Made by a program: the position numbers and the translations under genes | DNA from: Alphaproteobacteria bacterium | GTDB taxonomy: Bacteria > Pseudomonadota > Alphaproteobacteria > JACAEB01 | Length of the DNA stretch: 64,000 bases | Assembly: GCA_024236075.1 (NCBI GenBank) | Contig: JACKLE010000001.1 | Span: 456,932 to 520,931, forward strand | Direction: 5' to 3' | The notes under the pieces: generated by a model | Told to the model about the DNA's origin: nothing | The model's database searches: none | The model's input: the letters and a program-made list of their open reading frames with translations, nothing else | In this document: positions 8,786 to 21,812 of the stretch, in pieces | How the letters are laid out: the number at the start of each line of letters is the position of its first letter | Position numbering within the stretch: the first letter of the stretch is position 1

Positions 8786-9451
8786 TCAGAAGTCGAGGTC
8801 GGCATAGTGGGCCGGGGGCTCGATGCCGGCCGTCTGGTCGGCGAGAAGGGGGCGGAAGGAGGGGCGCGACTTGACGCGCGCATACCACTCCTTGAGGCGG
8901 GGATGGTCTTCCCACGGAACGTCGTCCAGGAAGTCCAGGGTCGAGATCTGCGCGGCGGCCGCGAGATCGGCGAGGCTGAGGCGCTCGCCCGCGAGGAAAT
9001 GGCGCCGGTCGGCAAGGCCCTCCAGCACGTCGAGATGGGCGGGGCGGCGCGCGCGGGCCTCGCGGATCCGCGTCATGTCGGGCCCGCCCATGTGCTTCTC
9101 GCGGCGCATCACCTTCTCGAAGAGGAGCGGCTCGACGACCTCGGGCCAGAGCCCCCCGGCGAGCCAGTGCGCGAGGCGCCGCGCCTCCGCGCGCGCGAGC
9201 GGCCCGCCCGGCAGCAGCGTCGGCTCGGGGGCGTTCTCCTCGGCGAACTCGGCGATGACGAGCGAGTCGGGCACGACATGGCGCTCGTCCACCACGAGCA
9301 CGGGCACGGTCCCGGCCGGATTGAGGCGCGGGAAGTCCTCGTCCTCCCACGGATGAATTCTCACCAGATCGAAGGCGAACCCCTTCTCGGCGAGCGCGAG
9401 CCGCGCCAGGCGCGAGAAGGGGCAGAGCGGCATATGGAGGAGGGTGAGCAT
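8786..9451 (-). CDS. fzlA: Glutathione S-transferase family protein, probably FzlA (FtsZ-localised protein A)
   Basis: A 221-residue protein with an N-terminal thioredoxin-like GST domain (MLTLLHMPLCPFSR, then NPAGTVPVLV) and a C-terminal helical domain (HFLAGERLSLADLAAAAQ). It ends in YADLDF. From memory, Caulobacter FzlA has a functional acidic C-terminal tail of this kind and a conserved Trp near residue 38; here Trp35 lies in HPWEDEDF. FzlA binds FtsZ and links constriction to wall synthesis in alphaproteobacteria. The GST family is certain, while the FzlA assignment is a motif-based inference. It follows gltB on the same strand after 55 bases. Confidence 0.7.
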   Translation of the reverse strand: MLTLLHMPLCPFSRLARLALAEKGFAFDLVRIHPWEDEDFPRLNPAGTVPVLVVDERHVVPDSLVIAEFAEENAPEPTLLPGGPLARAEARRLAHWLAGGLWPEVVEPLLFEKVMRREKHMGGPDMTRIREARARRPAHLDVLEGLADRRHFLAGERLSLADLAAAAQISTLDFLDDVPWEDHPRLKEWYARVKSRPSFRPLLADQTAGIEPPAHYADLDF

Positions 9452-9506
9452 CGAGGCGCTCGGCGCGATTGGCGGCCCCGAAGCTTACGGGAGCGCCCTC
9501 GTGCCC

Positions 9507-14046
<4,540 letters not shown>

Positions 14047-14054
<8 letters not shown>

Positions 14055-14604
14055 CGTCCGTTTCCTTGTCAGCAGGCGATGGGCTCGAGAGCCCGGTTCT
14101 CTCGCCGGCCTCGCGCAGGATGTCCTGCCAGCCGGCGAAATGAGCGCTTATGCGGATAGCCCGGCGATCCTTCGACCACAGGATGGCGTAGGGCGGGTCG
14201 CTCCAGTTCACGAACTGCACGCGGGCGATCTCGCCCCAGCGCAGACGTCTCGTGCCGCGCCAGGCCGTCACGCGCTCGATATAGCTCTCCGCGACGCGGA
14301 TCTCCGTCCGCGCCTCGAGCAGCATCAGCGCCCCGGCGACGCTCAGAAAGGTGACGACGGCGAGAAACCAGAGCGCCTCCTCGGGATCGGAAACGGGCTC
14401 CTCGAAGCCGATCCAGATGCACGCCATCGCCGCGACGAGGCTCACGATCCCCGCGTTCCGCAGGAGCGGCCCCTGGCGATAGCGCCGCGCAAAGCCCGCC
14501 TGCTCCGGCGCCGGCTGCTTGCCGAGCCGCAGGAGCAGGAAGAGGGCGATGCCGAGCCCGAGCGTGATCGCGATGCGGCCGAGACTTTCCAGGAGCGTGT
14601 CCAT
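14047..14604 (-). CDS. Hypothetical membrane protein with a PH-like soluble part
   Basis: A 185-residue protein with an N-terminal membrane helix (about residues 10-26, ITLGLGIALFLLLRLG), two further helices (AGIVSLVAAMACIWIGF and ALWFLAVVTFLSVAGALMLL) and a C-terminal soluble region beginning TEIRVAESYIERVTAWRGTRRLRWGEI, a pattern seen in bacterial PH-like domains. I do not recognise a named family. Its last codons overlap the start of gltB by 8 bases, so the two are coupled in one transcript, although no functional link to glutamate synthesis is evident. Confidence 0.75.
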
Positions 14605-14664
14605 GAGCCGGCGCCTCAGAGTGTCGCGATCCGTCTGCGTTCCGCCTTGCGGCCATCGCTTCGC

Positions 14665-15078
14665 CTATCCCTTGAACGGAGCCGAGCCCGGCCCTTCGGA
14701 GAATTTCGGCAATCCGTCCGTGGTCGTGTCCCAATGCGCCGCGTGCGACATCCAGATATGGGCGGCGGCGCTCGCCTCGAGCCCCTTGTCGACCGAGCCG
14801 ATGCGCAGGACCATCAGATCCTGGTCCGGATATTCCGCGACGATGTGCGAGCCGCAGCGCGGGCAGAATCTGCGCAGCTTGCCGGGCGAGGACTCGTAGG
14901 CCGCGACGACGTCGCCGCCCTTCGTCCATCGGAAATCGGCGCGCGCGACCTTCGCCGCCGTGTTGAAGGCCGCCGAATGCGCCTTGCGGCAGGTGCGGCA
15001 ATGGCAGTTCACGATGGGCGAGAGCAGGTCGCCGCAGCGATAGGCGACGGCGCCGCACAGGCAGCTTCCCTCGATCAT
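14665..15078 (-). CDS. GFA (glutathione-dependent formaldehyde-activating) family zinc protein
   Basis: A 137-residue protein of the GFA/CENP-V fold. Zinc ligands are visible as GSCLCGAV near the N-terminus, NCHCRTCRKAH around residue 30 and FCPRCGSH near residue 75. Members bind structural zinc and some activate formaldehyde-glutathione adducts, but most, including this one, cannot be given a substrate from sequence. The start ATG at 15078 places the first Cys in the usual position. It lies in a same-strand run between gltD and gltB with short gaps on both sides. Confidence 0.88.
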   Translation of the reverse strand: MIEGSCLCGAVAYRCGDLLSPIVNCHCRTCRKAHSAAFNTAAKVARADFRWTKGGDVVAAYESSPGKLRRFCPRCGSHIVAEYPDQDLMVLRIGSVDKGLEASAAAHIWMSHAAHWDTTTDGLPKFSEGPGSAPFKG

Positions 15079-15101
15079 GACGGTCTCTCCCGTTCCATGG
15101 C

Positions 15102-15866
15102 TCACGCCCTCCCGCCGTCCGCGGGCATCTCGGTGCGCCGCTCGGCCGCCCATTTCTTGCGGTCGCCCTTGTAGTGGACGAGGCGCTCCTTCAGGGGGCT
15201 CGTCTCGAAGGGGTGGAGCGAGCGCATGTCCGTGTTCAGATTGTGCGCGTCGATGCGCATTCCATGGCGGCGCATCAGCGCGGAGACGATGAAGCCGTCG
15301 TGCCATTCGCGATAGTCGAAGAGCGCGCCCGTGACATAGGTCTCGAGGAGCTCCGTGACGAAGGCGTCGACGGGCGCACATTTCTCCAGCATGAGGAAGC
15401 CGGTCTCGGCATGGGCGAAGCCCGGGCAGTTCCGGTCGAGCCAGACCATCCGGTGTCCGGCGCGCCAGCCCTCGAGAACCGCCGCGTCGATCGGCCCGAG
15501 CGGCGCGACGTCGGCGTCGATCCAGACGAGGACATCGCCTTCGCCGGTCGCCATGTACTGGTGGGCGAGGGCGCAGACCTTGCCCCAGAAGCGGCGATAT
15601 TCGAAGCGATAGCGGTGCTCCTCCGACACCGGCGGCGGCCGCACCCGCTCGGCGCGCGAGAGGAAGGGCAGATAGTCGTCCGTCTCCTCGAGGCGCTTCA
15701 CGCTCGCGCGCGAAAGGGCGGAGAGCCCCTGCGGCACCGGTCCGTCCGTCCACACCGTAAGGGGAATGTCGGGCGCCAGCGCCTTGGCGAGCGCGGTCAC
15801 GCAGGTCTGCGCGTAGGCCGCCCACAGCGTCCTGTTGAGCGAGGTGACGACGGCGAAGGCGCTCAT
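15102..15866 (-). CDS. Putative glycosyltransferase-like protein
   Basis: A 254-residue protein without signal peptide. It begins SAFAVVTSLNRTLWAAYAQT, a nucleotide-sugar-binding type strand-turn-helix, and contains VLVWIDADVAPLG, which has the acidic DxD pattern used by GT-A enzymes to hold a metal and sugar nucleotide. A later FDYREWHDGFIVSALM fits an acceptor-site helix. Family membership is inferred from this fold-like pattern only and the sugar is unknown. The start ATGA overlaps the stop of the upstream SRPBCC-like gene by four bases. Confidence 0.65.
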   Translation of the reverse strand: MSAFAVVTSLNRTLWAAYAQTCVTALAKALAPDIPLTVWTDGPVPQGLSALSRASVKRLEETDDYLPFLSRAERVRPPPVSEEHRYRFEYRRFWGKVCALAHQYMATGEGDVLVWIDADVAPLGPIDAAVLEGWRAGHRMVWLDRNCPGFAHAETGFLMLEKCAPVDAFVTELLETYVTGALFDYREWHDGFIVSALMRRHGMRIDAHNLNTDMRSLHPFETSPLKERLVHYKGDRKKWAAERRTEMPADGGRA

Positions 15867-16339
15867 GCCGCCTCCCCGGGAGAGAGGCCGAGCGCCGCGC
15901 GGCGCGCCGTGTGGCGCTCGGTGTACATGGCCACGGCCCACGGGCCGACGAAGCCCGTGAGCAGGCCGGCATCTATGGCGAGCCTGTCGCAATAGAGCGC
16001 GGCCTCGGGTCCCTGCGCCTCGACGCGCGTCTCGTGGCGCCACGACTTCACCAGCGTCCCGCTCTCCTCGCTTTCGAGCAGAAAGGCCTCGTCGTCGCGC
16101 CGCGTGAAGAGGATGCGCCACCGGGCGAGGGCGAGCGGGCCGAGACGGACGACGAGCCGGATCTCCTGGCCCTCCTCGGCGTCGCCCTCGGGCAGGCCGT
16201 CATAGGTAAAGAGGGGGCTCATGGTCGCCTTCAGGATCTCGTGCGAGAGCGCGGCCGCCCAGACCCTTTCGGCGGGCAGCGGATAGAGCTCCGCGATCTC
16301 GAAGGAGGCGAGCCCCATGGCGCACCCGTATCCTTTCAT
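15863..16339 (-). CDS. SRPBCC-like hypothetical protein
   Basis: A 158-residue protein with features of a START/SRPBCC ligand-binding fold: an N-terminal strand plus PLPAERVWAAALSHEIL, a middle of alternating strands (ARWRILFTRRDDEAFLLES) and a C-terminal long helix. The in-frame ATG at 16318 (MGLASFEIAE) is an alternative start. It overlaps the next gene by ATGA, so the two are translated together, perhaps in modification of a lipid or glycan. No catalytic residue can be named. Confidence 0.6.
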   Translation of the reverse strand: MKGYGCAMGLASFEIAELYPLPAERVWAAALSHEILKATMSPLFTYDGLPEGDAEEGQEIRLVVRLGPLALARWRILFTRRDDEAFLLESEESGTLVKSWRHETRVEAQGPEAALYCDRLAIDAGLLTGFVGPWAVAMYTERHTARRAALGLSPGEAA

Positions 16340-16386
16340 CCGTACCCGGCGCCTTCCGGCCTCCCCGCGCGGCGCGCGGGGGGGCG

Positions 16387-16896
16387 CTAAAGGCTCGTCG
16401 GCGTGTTGAGGCCTTCCTCCTTGAGGCGCGCGGCGAGCGCCTGAATGGCGTCGCTCGCCGCCGCGAGGCCGAACTTCTGGCCGATCGCCAGCGATTTCTG
16501 CGTGAGCTCCGGCTGCTTGGAGACGAATTCCAGGCCCGCGGGCGATCGATAGAAGGCGAGCGTGGCCTGGAGCGTCTCGAGCGTGTAGCTCTCGGCGAAG
16601 ACCTGCGTCATGTCGTCGATGAACGCCTGCTTGTTGCCGAGGAAGGCCTTGGTGAGCTCCTCCTTGACGATGGTCTGCACACGGGACTCCGCGCCGGGAT
16701 TGGCCTGCGTGAACAGCGGCATGAGCTGGTCCAGCATGGCGGCGATGATGAGGTCGAACTGATCGGTCATGCCGGCCGCCGCGACGAGCTCCTTCGCCGC
16801 GACGAGCCTTGCCTCGTCCGGCTCGGCGCGCGCCGCGCCCGCGAGCCCCGCGAGCCCGAGCACGATGCCGAGCGCCGCCGCCCTGAGTCTGGTCAT
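16387..16896 (-). CDS. DUF2059 domain exported protein
   Basis: A 169-residue protein with a signal peptide (LRAAALGIVLGLAGLAGAARA). I choose the ATG at 16896 because a GGGAGAGG ribosome site lies just before it and the signal then starts cleanly; an in-frame start at 16920 would add eight residues. The mature part matches the DUF2059 pattern, with MTDQFDLIIAAMLDQLMP and the core YTLETLQATLAFYRSPAGLEFVSKQPEL. DUF2059 proteins are periplasmic and of unknown function. It lies 38 bases after gltD on the same strand. Confidence 0.85.
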   Translation of the reverse strand: MTRLRAAALGIVLGLAGLAGAARAEPDEARLVAAKELVAAAGMTDQFDLIIAAMLDQLMPLFTQANPGAESRVQTIVKEELTKAFLGNKQAFIDDMTQVFAESYTLETLQATLAFYRSPAGLEFVSKQPELTQKSLAIGQKFGLAAASDAIQALAARLKEEGLNTPTSL

Positions 16897-16933
16897 CCGC
16901 CTCTCCCGTTGCGCCACCATGGCATCCCGATGC

Positions 16934-18394
16934 TCATTCCGCGGCCGCTGTCTCGGCCTCTTCCTCCTGCGCGGCCTCGGCCTTGGCCTGGAGGTAGCGA
17001 TGGATCTCGCGCGCCGCGTCGCGTCCGTCGCGGATCGCCCAGACGACGAGCGAGGCGCCGCGCACGATGTCGCCGGCGGCGAAGACGCCGTCGAGGCTCG
17101 TCATCATGGTACGGATGTCCGTCTGGAGCGTGCCCCAGCGCGAGACCTTGAGCGCGCTCTCGCCGAAAAGGGCGGGAAGATCCTCCGGATCGAAGCCCAG
17201 CGCCTTGATGACGAGATCGGCGGCATGAGTGACTTCCGAGCCCGGGATCTCCTCCGGCGTCTGACGGCCGGAGGCGTCGGGGAGCCCGAGGCGCATGCGC
17301 ACCGCGCGCACGCCCTCGACGCGCTCGCGGCCGGTCATGGCGCGCGGCGCCGAGAGCCAGACGAACTCGACGCCTTCCTCCTCGGCGTTCGCAACCTCGC
17401 GCATGGAGCCCGGCATGTTGTCGCGGTCGCGCCGGTAGAGGCATTTGACGGATTTCGCGCCCTGCCGCACGGCGGTGCGCACGCAGTCCATCGCCGTGTC
17501 GCCGCCGCCGACGACGACGACGTTCTTGCCCTTGGCGTCGAGCGTGCCGTCGTCGAAGGCCGGCACCTCGTCGCCGAGCCCCTTGCGGTTCGACGCGGTG
17601 AGGAAGGTCATCGCCGGCCAGATGCCGGCAAGGCCGATGCCCGGCACCTTGAGATCGCGCGCCTCGTAGACGCCCGTGGCGACGAGGAGCGCGTCGTGGC
17701 GCGCGCGCAGCTCCGGGAAGGTGCCGTCGCGCCCGACCTCGAACTCGAGGTGGAACGTGACGCCGCTCGCGACGAGGCGCTCGGCGCGCCGCGTCACGAT
17801 CTCCTTTTCCAGCTTGAAGTTCGGGATGCCGTAGATGAGAAGCCCGCCGACGCGGTCGTAACGGTCGTAGACATGCACCTCGTAGCCCTTGCGGCGCAGC
17901 TCCTCGGCGGCGGCGAGCCCGGCCGGCCCCGCGCCGACGATGCCCACCGACTGGCCGCGCTCGATCCGTGGGCTGATGGGCTTCACCCAGCCGTTGGCCC
18001 AGGCGGTGTCGGTGATGTAGGCCTCCACGGCGCCGATCGTCACCGTTCCGTGTCCGGACTGCTCGATCACGCAATTGCCTTCGCAGAGCCGGTCCTGCGG
18101 ACAGATGCGGCCGCACACCTCGGGCATGTTGTTGGTGGCGGCGGAGACCTCGTAGGCCTCCTCGAGCCGGCCTTCCGCGACGAGCTTCAGCCAGTCGGGA
18201 ATGTTGTTCTGGACCGGGCAATGGACCTGGCAGAACGGCACGCCGCATTGCGAGCAGCGCGAGGCCTGCTCGGCCGCCTTGGCGGTCACGAAGGTCTTGT
18301 AGATCTCGTCGAAATCGCCGATCCGCGCGCCGGCGTCGCGCTTCTCGGGCGTCTGCTTCGCGACCTTCACGAAGGTGAGCATGCGTTGTGCCAT
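16934..18394 (-). CDS. gltD: Glutamate synthase (NADPH) small subunit
   Basis: A 486-residue flavoprotein that passes electrons from NADPH to GltB. The N-terminus binds two [4Fe-4S] clusters (CSQCGVPFCQVHCPVQNN and CGRICPQDRLCEGNC). An FAD site follows (GIVGAGPAGLAAAEELRR) and then an NADPH site (VVVVGGGDTAMDCVR), with a final FAD-binding GVFAAGDIVRGASLVVWAI. The start at 18394 (MAQRMLTFVKV) is preferred; ATG 18382 is possible. It is the first gene of a minus-strand run that reaches gltB only after five other genes, instead of sitting beside it. Confidence 0.97.
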   Translation of the reverse strand: MAQRMLTFVKVAKQTPEKRDAGARIGDFDEIYKTFVTAKAAEQASRCSQCGVPFCQVHCPVQNNIPDWLKLVAEGRLEEAYEVSAATNNMPEVCGRICPQDRLCEGNCVIEQSGHGTVTIGAVEAYITDTAWANGWVKPISPRIERGQSVGIVGAGPAGLAAAEELRRKGYEVHVYDRYDRVGGLLIYGIPNFKLEKEIVTRRAERLVASGVTFHLEFEVGRDGTFPELRARHDALLVATGVYEARDLKVPGIGLAGIWPAMTFLTASNRKGLGDEVPAFDDGTLDAKGKNVVVVGGGDTAMDCVRTAVRQGAKSVKCLYRRDRDNMPGSMREVANAEEEGVEFVWLSAPRAMTGRERVEGVRAVRMRLGLPDASGRQTPEEIPGSEVTHAADLVIKALGFDPEDLPALFGESALKVSRWGTLQTDIRTMMTSLDGVFAAGDIVRGASLVVWAIRDGRDAAREIHRYLQAKAEAAQEEEAETAAAE

Positions 18395-18888
18395 GCGCGG
18401 GTCCACTCGCTCTCTGGTTCGGGGCGCGGCCGCACGGTCGACGGAGTTACGCTCGACCCGGTCGCGCCCCGAGGGTGATGGCCCCCGGTTCGCGCACGCC
18501 GTCGCGGGGGCGGTCCTCACATCCTCATGGGGCGGTCCTAGGCTGTCCTGACACACGCCGGAGCGGGTCCGGGGACCGTCCGAAAGAAGGGTCAGGCGGG
18601 GGCGCAGCCATCCGTTCGGCAACACTGACGCGCCGCCGGACCTGGGAATATCTAGCACGGGCGGGCGAGGGAATCCAGCGTTAGGACAGATAAATTGTCC
18701 TTTTCCCGAGGGGCCGCTTCCCGGGTGGAGCCGAGGGACGCGGCCTGTGCATAAAATAGGTCAGTAATGCTTACAAATGCGTCGCGAATCCGCGGCGCGC
18801 CTGGCTTGCGCCGGCATTAACCATCGCCGGCGGCGGGGATGGTATAAGGCCCCCTCCAGTCTCCTCCCGCGCCGAGGCGAAAATCCCC
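18395..18888. other. Divergent control region between gltD and uppP
   Basis: About 490 bases without a gene I can support. The half near gltD is GC-rich, and an AT-richer stretch runs from 18680 to 18830. It holds a perfect dyad (18683-18701) and the octamer TTAACCAT at 18817-18824, which equals the known CtrA half-site of alphaproteobacteria. Promoters for both genes must lie here, but I see no convincing -35/-10 pair. Confidence 0.6.
18683..18701. promoter_or_regulatory. Perfect 6-bp dyad AGGACA-N7-TGTCCT, candidate operator
   Basis: AGGACA at 18683-18688 and TGTCCT at 18696-18701 are exact inverted repeats separated by seven AT-rich bases, in the AT-rich centre of the divergent gltD-uppP region. 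The geometry suits a dimeric repressor of about 19 bases; which regulator is unknown. Confidence 0.4.
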
Positions 18889-19698
18889 GTGCTTAGCCTC
18901 GAGCAGCTCGTCATCCTTGCCCTCGTTCAGGGCGTCGCCGAAATCCTGCCCGTCTCGGTCTCGGCGCACCGCGTCGTGCCGACCGAGATCCTGGGCTGGC
19001 CCCAGCAGGGCCCGCTCTTCGACCTCGCCCTCCATCTCGGCACGCTCATGGCGGTCTGCGTCCATTTCCGCAAGGACGCCGCGGCGATCGCGCGGGGCGC
19101 CCTCAAGACCGCGCGGGGCCGCCTCACGCCCGACAGCCGCCTCTTCCTGCAGCTCGCGCTCGCGACCGTCCCGATGGCGATCTTCGCCGGGCTGGTCGGG
19201 GCGCTCGATCTCGCCGCCGCCCTGCGATCGGCGGAGTTCGTCGGCTGGACCTGCGTCCTCTTCGGCCTCGCGCTCATGGAGGCGGACCGGATCGGCCTCA
19301 GGATGAAGCGCATGGAGGAGATGACCTTCAAGGGCGCCGGGGTCGCCGGCCTCCTTCAGCTCGCCGCGCTCCTTCCGGGCGTCAGCCGCACGGGCATCGC
19401 CATGACCGCCGGCCGCTTCCTCGGCTACGAGCGCTCAGAGGCCTCGCGCTTCGCGATGCTGATGTCGATCCCGGTCTCGGGCGCGCTCGCCCTTGCGGCG
19501 GCGGCGAGGCTTCTGGCCGAGGGCGGCGCGGTGCTCCGGGGGGAGGCCCTCGTGGTGGGCGCCGTCTCGTTTCTCGCCGCCTATGGCGCGATCCGGTGGT
19601 TCATGGCGTTCGTCGACCGCATCGGCTTCCTGCCCTTCGCGGTCTACCGCCTCCTGCTCGGCGCGGGGCTCCTCGCCTACGCCTATGTCCTCGCCTGA
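18889..19698 (+). CDS. uppP: Undecaprenyl-diphosphatase (BacA/UppP family)
   Basis: A 269-residue inner-membrane protein with about seven or eight hydrophobic segments that recycles the lipid carrier by dephosphorylating undecaprenyl pyrophosphate. The start is GTG. The second signature is canonical (LPGVSRTGIAMTAGRFLGYERSEASRF split here across residues 160-190), but the first is altered: the family norm EFLPISSSGHL reads EILPVSVSAHR. The Glu and His are kept and one of three serines is lost. The reaction is probably retained, though a specialised or weaker enzyme is possible. Confidence 0.85.
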   Translation: MLSLEQLVILALVQGVAEILPVSVSAHRVVPTEILGWPQQGPLFDLALHLGTLMAVCVHFRKDAAAIARGALKTARGRLTPDSRLFLQLALATVPMAIFAGLVGALDLAAALRSAEFVGWTCVLFGLALMEADRIGLRMKRMEEMTFKGAGVAGLLQLAALLPGVSRTGIAMTAGRFLGYERSEASRFAMLMSIPVSGALALAAAARLLAEGGAVLRGEALVVGAVSFLAAYGAIRWFMAFVDRIGFLPFAVYRLLLGAGLLAYAYVLA

Positions 19699-19708
19699 GG
19701 CGCCGCGA

Positions 19709-20689
19709 TCAGGCCGGGCTCGCCTCGAACTGTCCGCCCTTGCGGTAGCGCCAGAGATAGCTCTCGACGATCGCCTCCGGCGCCGCGGGGCGCGCTATGC
19801 CGAGATCGGCCAGCGTGCCGACGCCGTCGCCCGAAGATCCGACCACGTTGTCGCTCTCGAGGAGGCGGATCTCGTCGACGGTGATGGGGGGCGCGATGCC
19901 GGCGAAGCGCGTGGGGCTGAGCTCGGCGAGCGCCGCCGCGAGATAGGCGAAGGGCAGCGGGGTGGGGACGAGCAGCCGCTTGCGGTGCGTCACCTCGAGG
20001 ATGAGCTCGAGGACCTCCTTGAAGGTCATGACCCGCGGGCCGCCGAGCTCGTAGATGCGCCCGCGCGCCTCGGCGCCGAGCGCCGCCAGGACGGCCGCCG
20101 CCACGTCGCTCACATAGACCGGCTGGAAGCGCGTCCGGCCGCCCGCGATGAGGGGCAGGGCGGGCAGATAGCGCGCGAGATTGGCGAAGCGGTTGAAGAA
20201 CTCGTCCTCGGGCCCGAAGACGACCGAGGGGCGCAGAACGGCCGCGCTCGGAAGGATCGCGCGCACCGCCGCCTCGCCGTCCCCCTTGGTGCGCGCATAG
20301 GCGGAGGCGGCCTTCTGATCGGCGCCGATCGCGGAGACGTGGACGAGCCGGTCGATCCCCGCGGCGCCGGCGAGGCGCGCGACGCGCTCGGCGCCGTCTG
20401 CGTGGATCGCGGCGAAGCGCTGTCCCCCCGCCTCCTGGAGGATGCCCACGAGGTTCACCGCGGCATGCGAGCGCTCGAGAAGGCGCGCAAGGCTCTCCTC
20501 GTCCCGGATGTCCGCGCGCACGAGGTCGATCTGCCCGACGGCGCCCATCGGCCGCAGGAACTGCGCGAGATTGGGGCGCCGGCAGGCGGCGCGGATGCGA
20601 TAGCCGGCGCGGGCGAGCGCGCGCACTACATGCCGTCCGAGGAAGCCGGACGCGCCGAGCACGGTGACGATTTCGTCGCGGATCGCCAT
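19709..20689 (-). CDS. Complex I NDUFA9-family NAD(P)-binding protein
   Basis: A 326-residue atypical short-chain dehydrogenase. The N-terminal nucleotide site is VTVLGASGFLGRHVVRALA, followed by LVHVSAIGADQKAASAYARTKGDGE, which carries the Tyr-x3-Lys-like pair (Y-A-R-T-K). Mitochondrial NDUFA9 and its alphaproteobacterial homologues have this architecture and are associated with respiratory complex I. I chose ATG 20689 (MAIRDE); ATG 20701 would add four residues. It converges with uppP, ending 10 bases from its stop. Confidence 0.85.
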   Translation of the reverse strand: MAIRDEIVTVLGASGFLGRHVVRALARAGYRIRAACRRPNLAQFLRPMGAVGQIDLVRADIRDEESLARLLERSHAAVNLVGILQEAGGQRFAAIHADGAERVARLAGAAGIDRLVHVSAIGADQKAASAYARTKGDGEAAVRAILPSAAVLRPSVVFGPEDEFFNRFANLARYLPALPLIAGGRTRFQPVYVSDVAAAVLAALGAEARGRIYELGGPRVMTFKEVLELILEVTHRKRLLVPTPLPFAYLAAALAELSPTRFAGIAPPITVDEIRLLESDNVVGSSGDGVGTLADLGIARPAAPEAIVESYLWRYRKGGQFEASPA

Positions 20690-20775
20690 GTGGGCCCCCA
20701 TGCGCGCTTTCAGGTCGTCGAGCGCGGGGGATACACGGTTTGCGCGGGCCCGGCAATCGCGGCCGCCCGAGCGTG

Positions 20776-20952
20776 GTAGATCGCCTTGAACTCGGCTTGC
20801 GACGGGCGACGCGAACCCTCCCCGCGCGACGCCCCCCCGGCTCGATCGGGGGGCCCAAAGCCGCCGCACGGTTGCGCGTCGTGGCTCTGGATTGCCCGGT
20901 CGAGCCGGGCAACGTCGCAAGTGGGGAGGTTCCGGACGAATTGGATCGGTCT
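20776..20952. repeat. Dispersed palindromic repeat A, copy 1
   Basis: An intergenic element of about 175 bases that recurs, on the same strand, at 42514-42690. Its core holds two hairpins: a CCCCCC/GGGGGG stem around 20832-20853 and a perfect 8-bp stem TTGCCCGG-tcgag-CCGGGCAA at 20892-20912, followed by the conserved ACGTCGCAAG. Both copies sit in gaps between genes. No open frame is conserved between copies, so it is a noncoding repeat of the REP/ERIC kind and not a gene. Confidence 0.85.
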
Positions 20953-21040
20953 GCCACTCGCCCGGGCGCGAGTCCGTCTGCGGCCGATTGACTTCACGCC
21001 GTGCCCCGAGGCACTTTCCGCACCTCGCGAGGAGCCCCTC

Positions 21041-21127
21041 GCCCAGGTGGCGGAACTGGTAGACGCGCTAGCTTCAGGTGCTAGTGACCTAACGGTCGTG
21101 GAGGTTCGAGTCCTCTCCTGGGCACCA
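21041..21127 (+). tRNA. tRNA-Leu (anticodon CAG)
   Basis: An 87-base class II tRNA. The acceptor arms GCCCAGG and CCTGGGC pair exactly and the CCA end is encoded. The anticodon stem-loop is CTAGC-TTCAGGT-GCTAG, giving anticodon CAG (reads CUG). A long variable arm (TGACCTAACGGTCG) and the T-loop GGTTCGAGTCC fit leucine. It stands alone between the repeat element and the RNase D-like gene. Confidence 0.97.
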
Positions 21128-21200
21128 CGCTTCGCTCTGCGGGCACCGCACGGCGCGGCCGGGTTGCGCCCGGGGCGGGCGTGCCGTAGAGACGGCAATC

Positions 21201-21812
21201 ATGGCGATCACCGTCCACAGGGGCGATCTTCCCGCCCACGTCCAATTCTCCGGCATCGTCGCGGTCGACACCGAGACGCTGGGGCTGAAGCCCCGGCGCG
21301 ACCGGCTCTGCCTCGTGCAGCTTTCGGACGGCGACGGTTCTGCCCATATCGTCCAGCTCGCCGCGGGAGCCTATGCGGCGCCGAACCTCAAGGCGCTTCT
21401 CGCCGATCCCGAGACGGTGAAGCTCTTCCACTATGCGCGCTTCGACGTCGCGGTCCTGAAACAGTATCTCGGCGTCGTCGCGGCGCCGCTCTACTGCACC
21501 AAGATCGCCTCCAAGCTCGTGCGCACCTACACCGACCGCCACGGGCTCAAGGATCTCGTGAAGGAGCTCCTCAACATCGACCTCTCCAAGCAGCAGCAGA
21601 GCTCGGACTGGGCCGCCTCGGAGCTCAGCGAGGCGCAGATCGCCTACGCCGCCTCGGACGTTCTGCACCTGCATGCCCTGAAGGCGAAGCTCGACGAGAT
21701 GCTCGCCCGCGAGGGGCGCGCGGGCCTTGCCGAGGCCGCCTTCGGCTTCGTGCCCGTCAGGGCCGAGCTCGATCTCCTCGGCTTCGAGGACGACGATATC
21801 TTCATCCATTGA
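21201..21812 (+). CDS. Ribonuclease D-like 3'-5' exonuclease
   Basis: A 203-residue DEDD exonuclease. The first metal-binding motif is AVDTETLGL (Asp-x-Glu, about residue 23), the second region is FHYARFDVAVL, and the third is AYAASDVLHLHALKAKL with the conserved Tyr and Asp (DEDDy type). The HRDC domains of full-length RNase D are absent, as is usual for the short alphaproteobacterial form. It trims RNA 3' ends, and its position just after tRNA-Leu is suggestive but may be coincidental. Confidence 0.9.
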   Translation: MAITVHRGDLPAHVQFSGIVAVDTETLGLKPRRDRLCLVQLSDGDGSAHIVQLAAGAYAAPNLKALLADPETVKLFHYARFDVAVLKQYLGVVAAPLYCTKIASKLVRTYTDRHGLKDLVKELLNIDLSKQQQSSDWAASELSEAQIAYAASDVLHLHALKAKLDEMLAREGRAGLAEAAFGFVPVRAELDLLGFEDDDIFIH

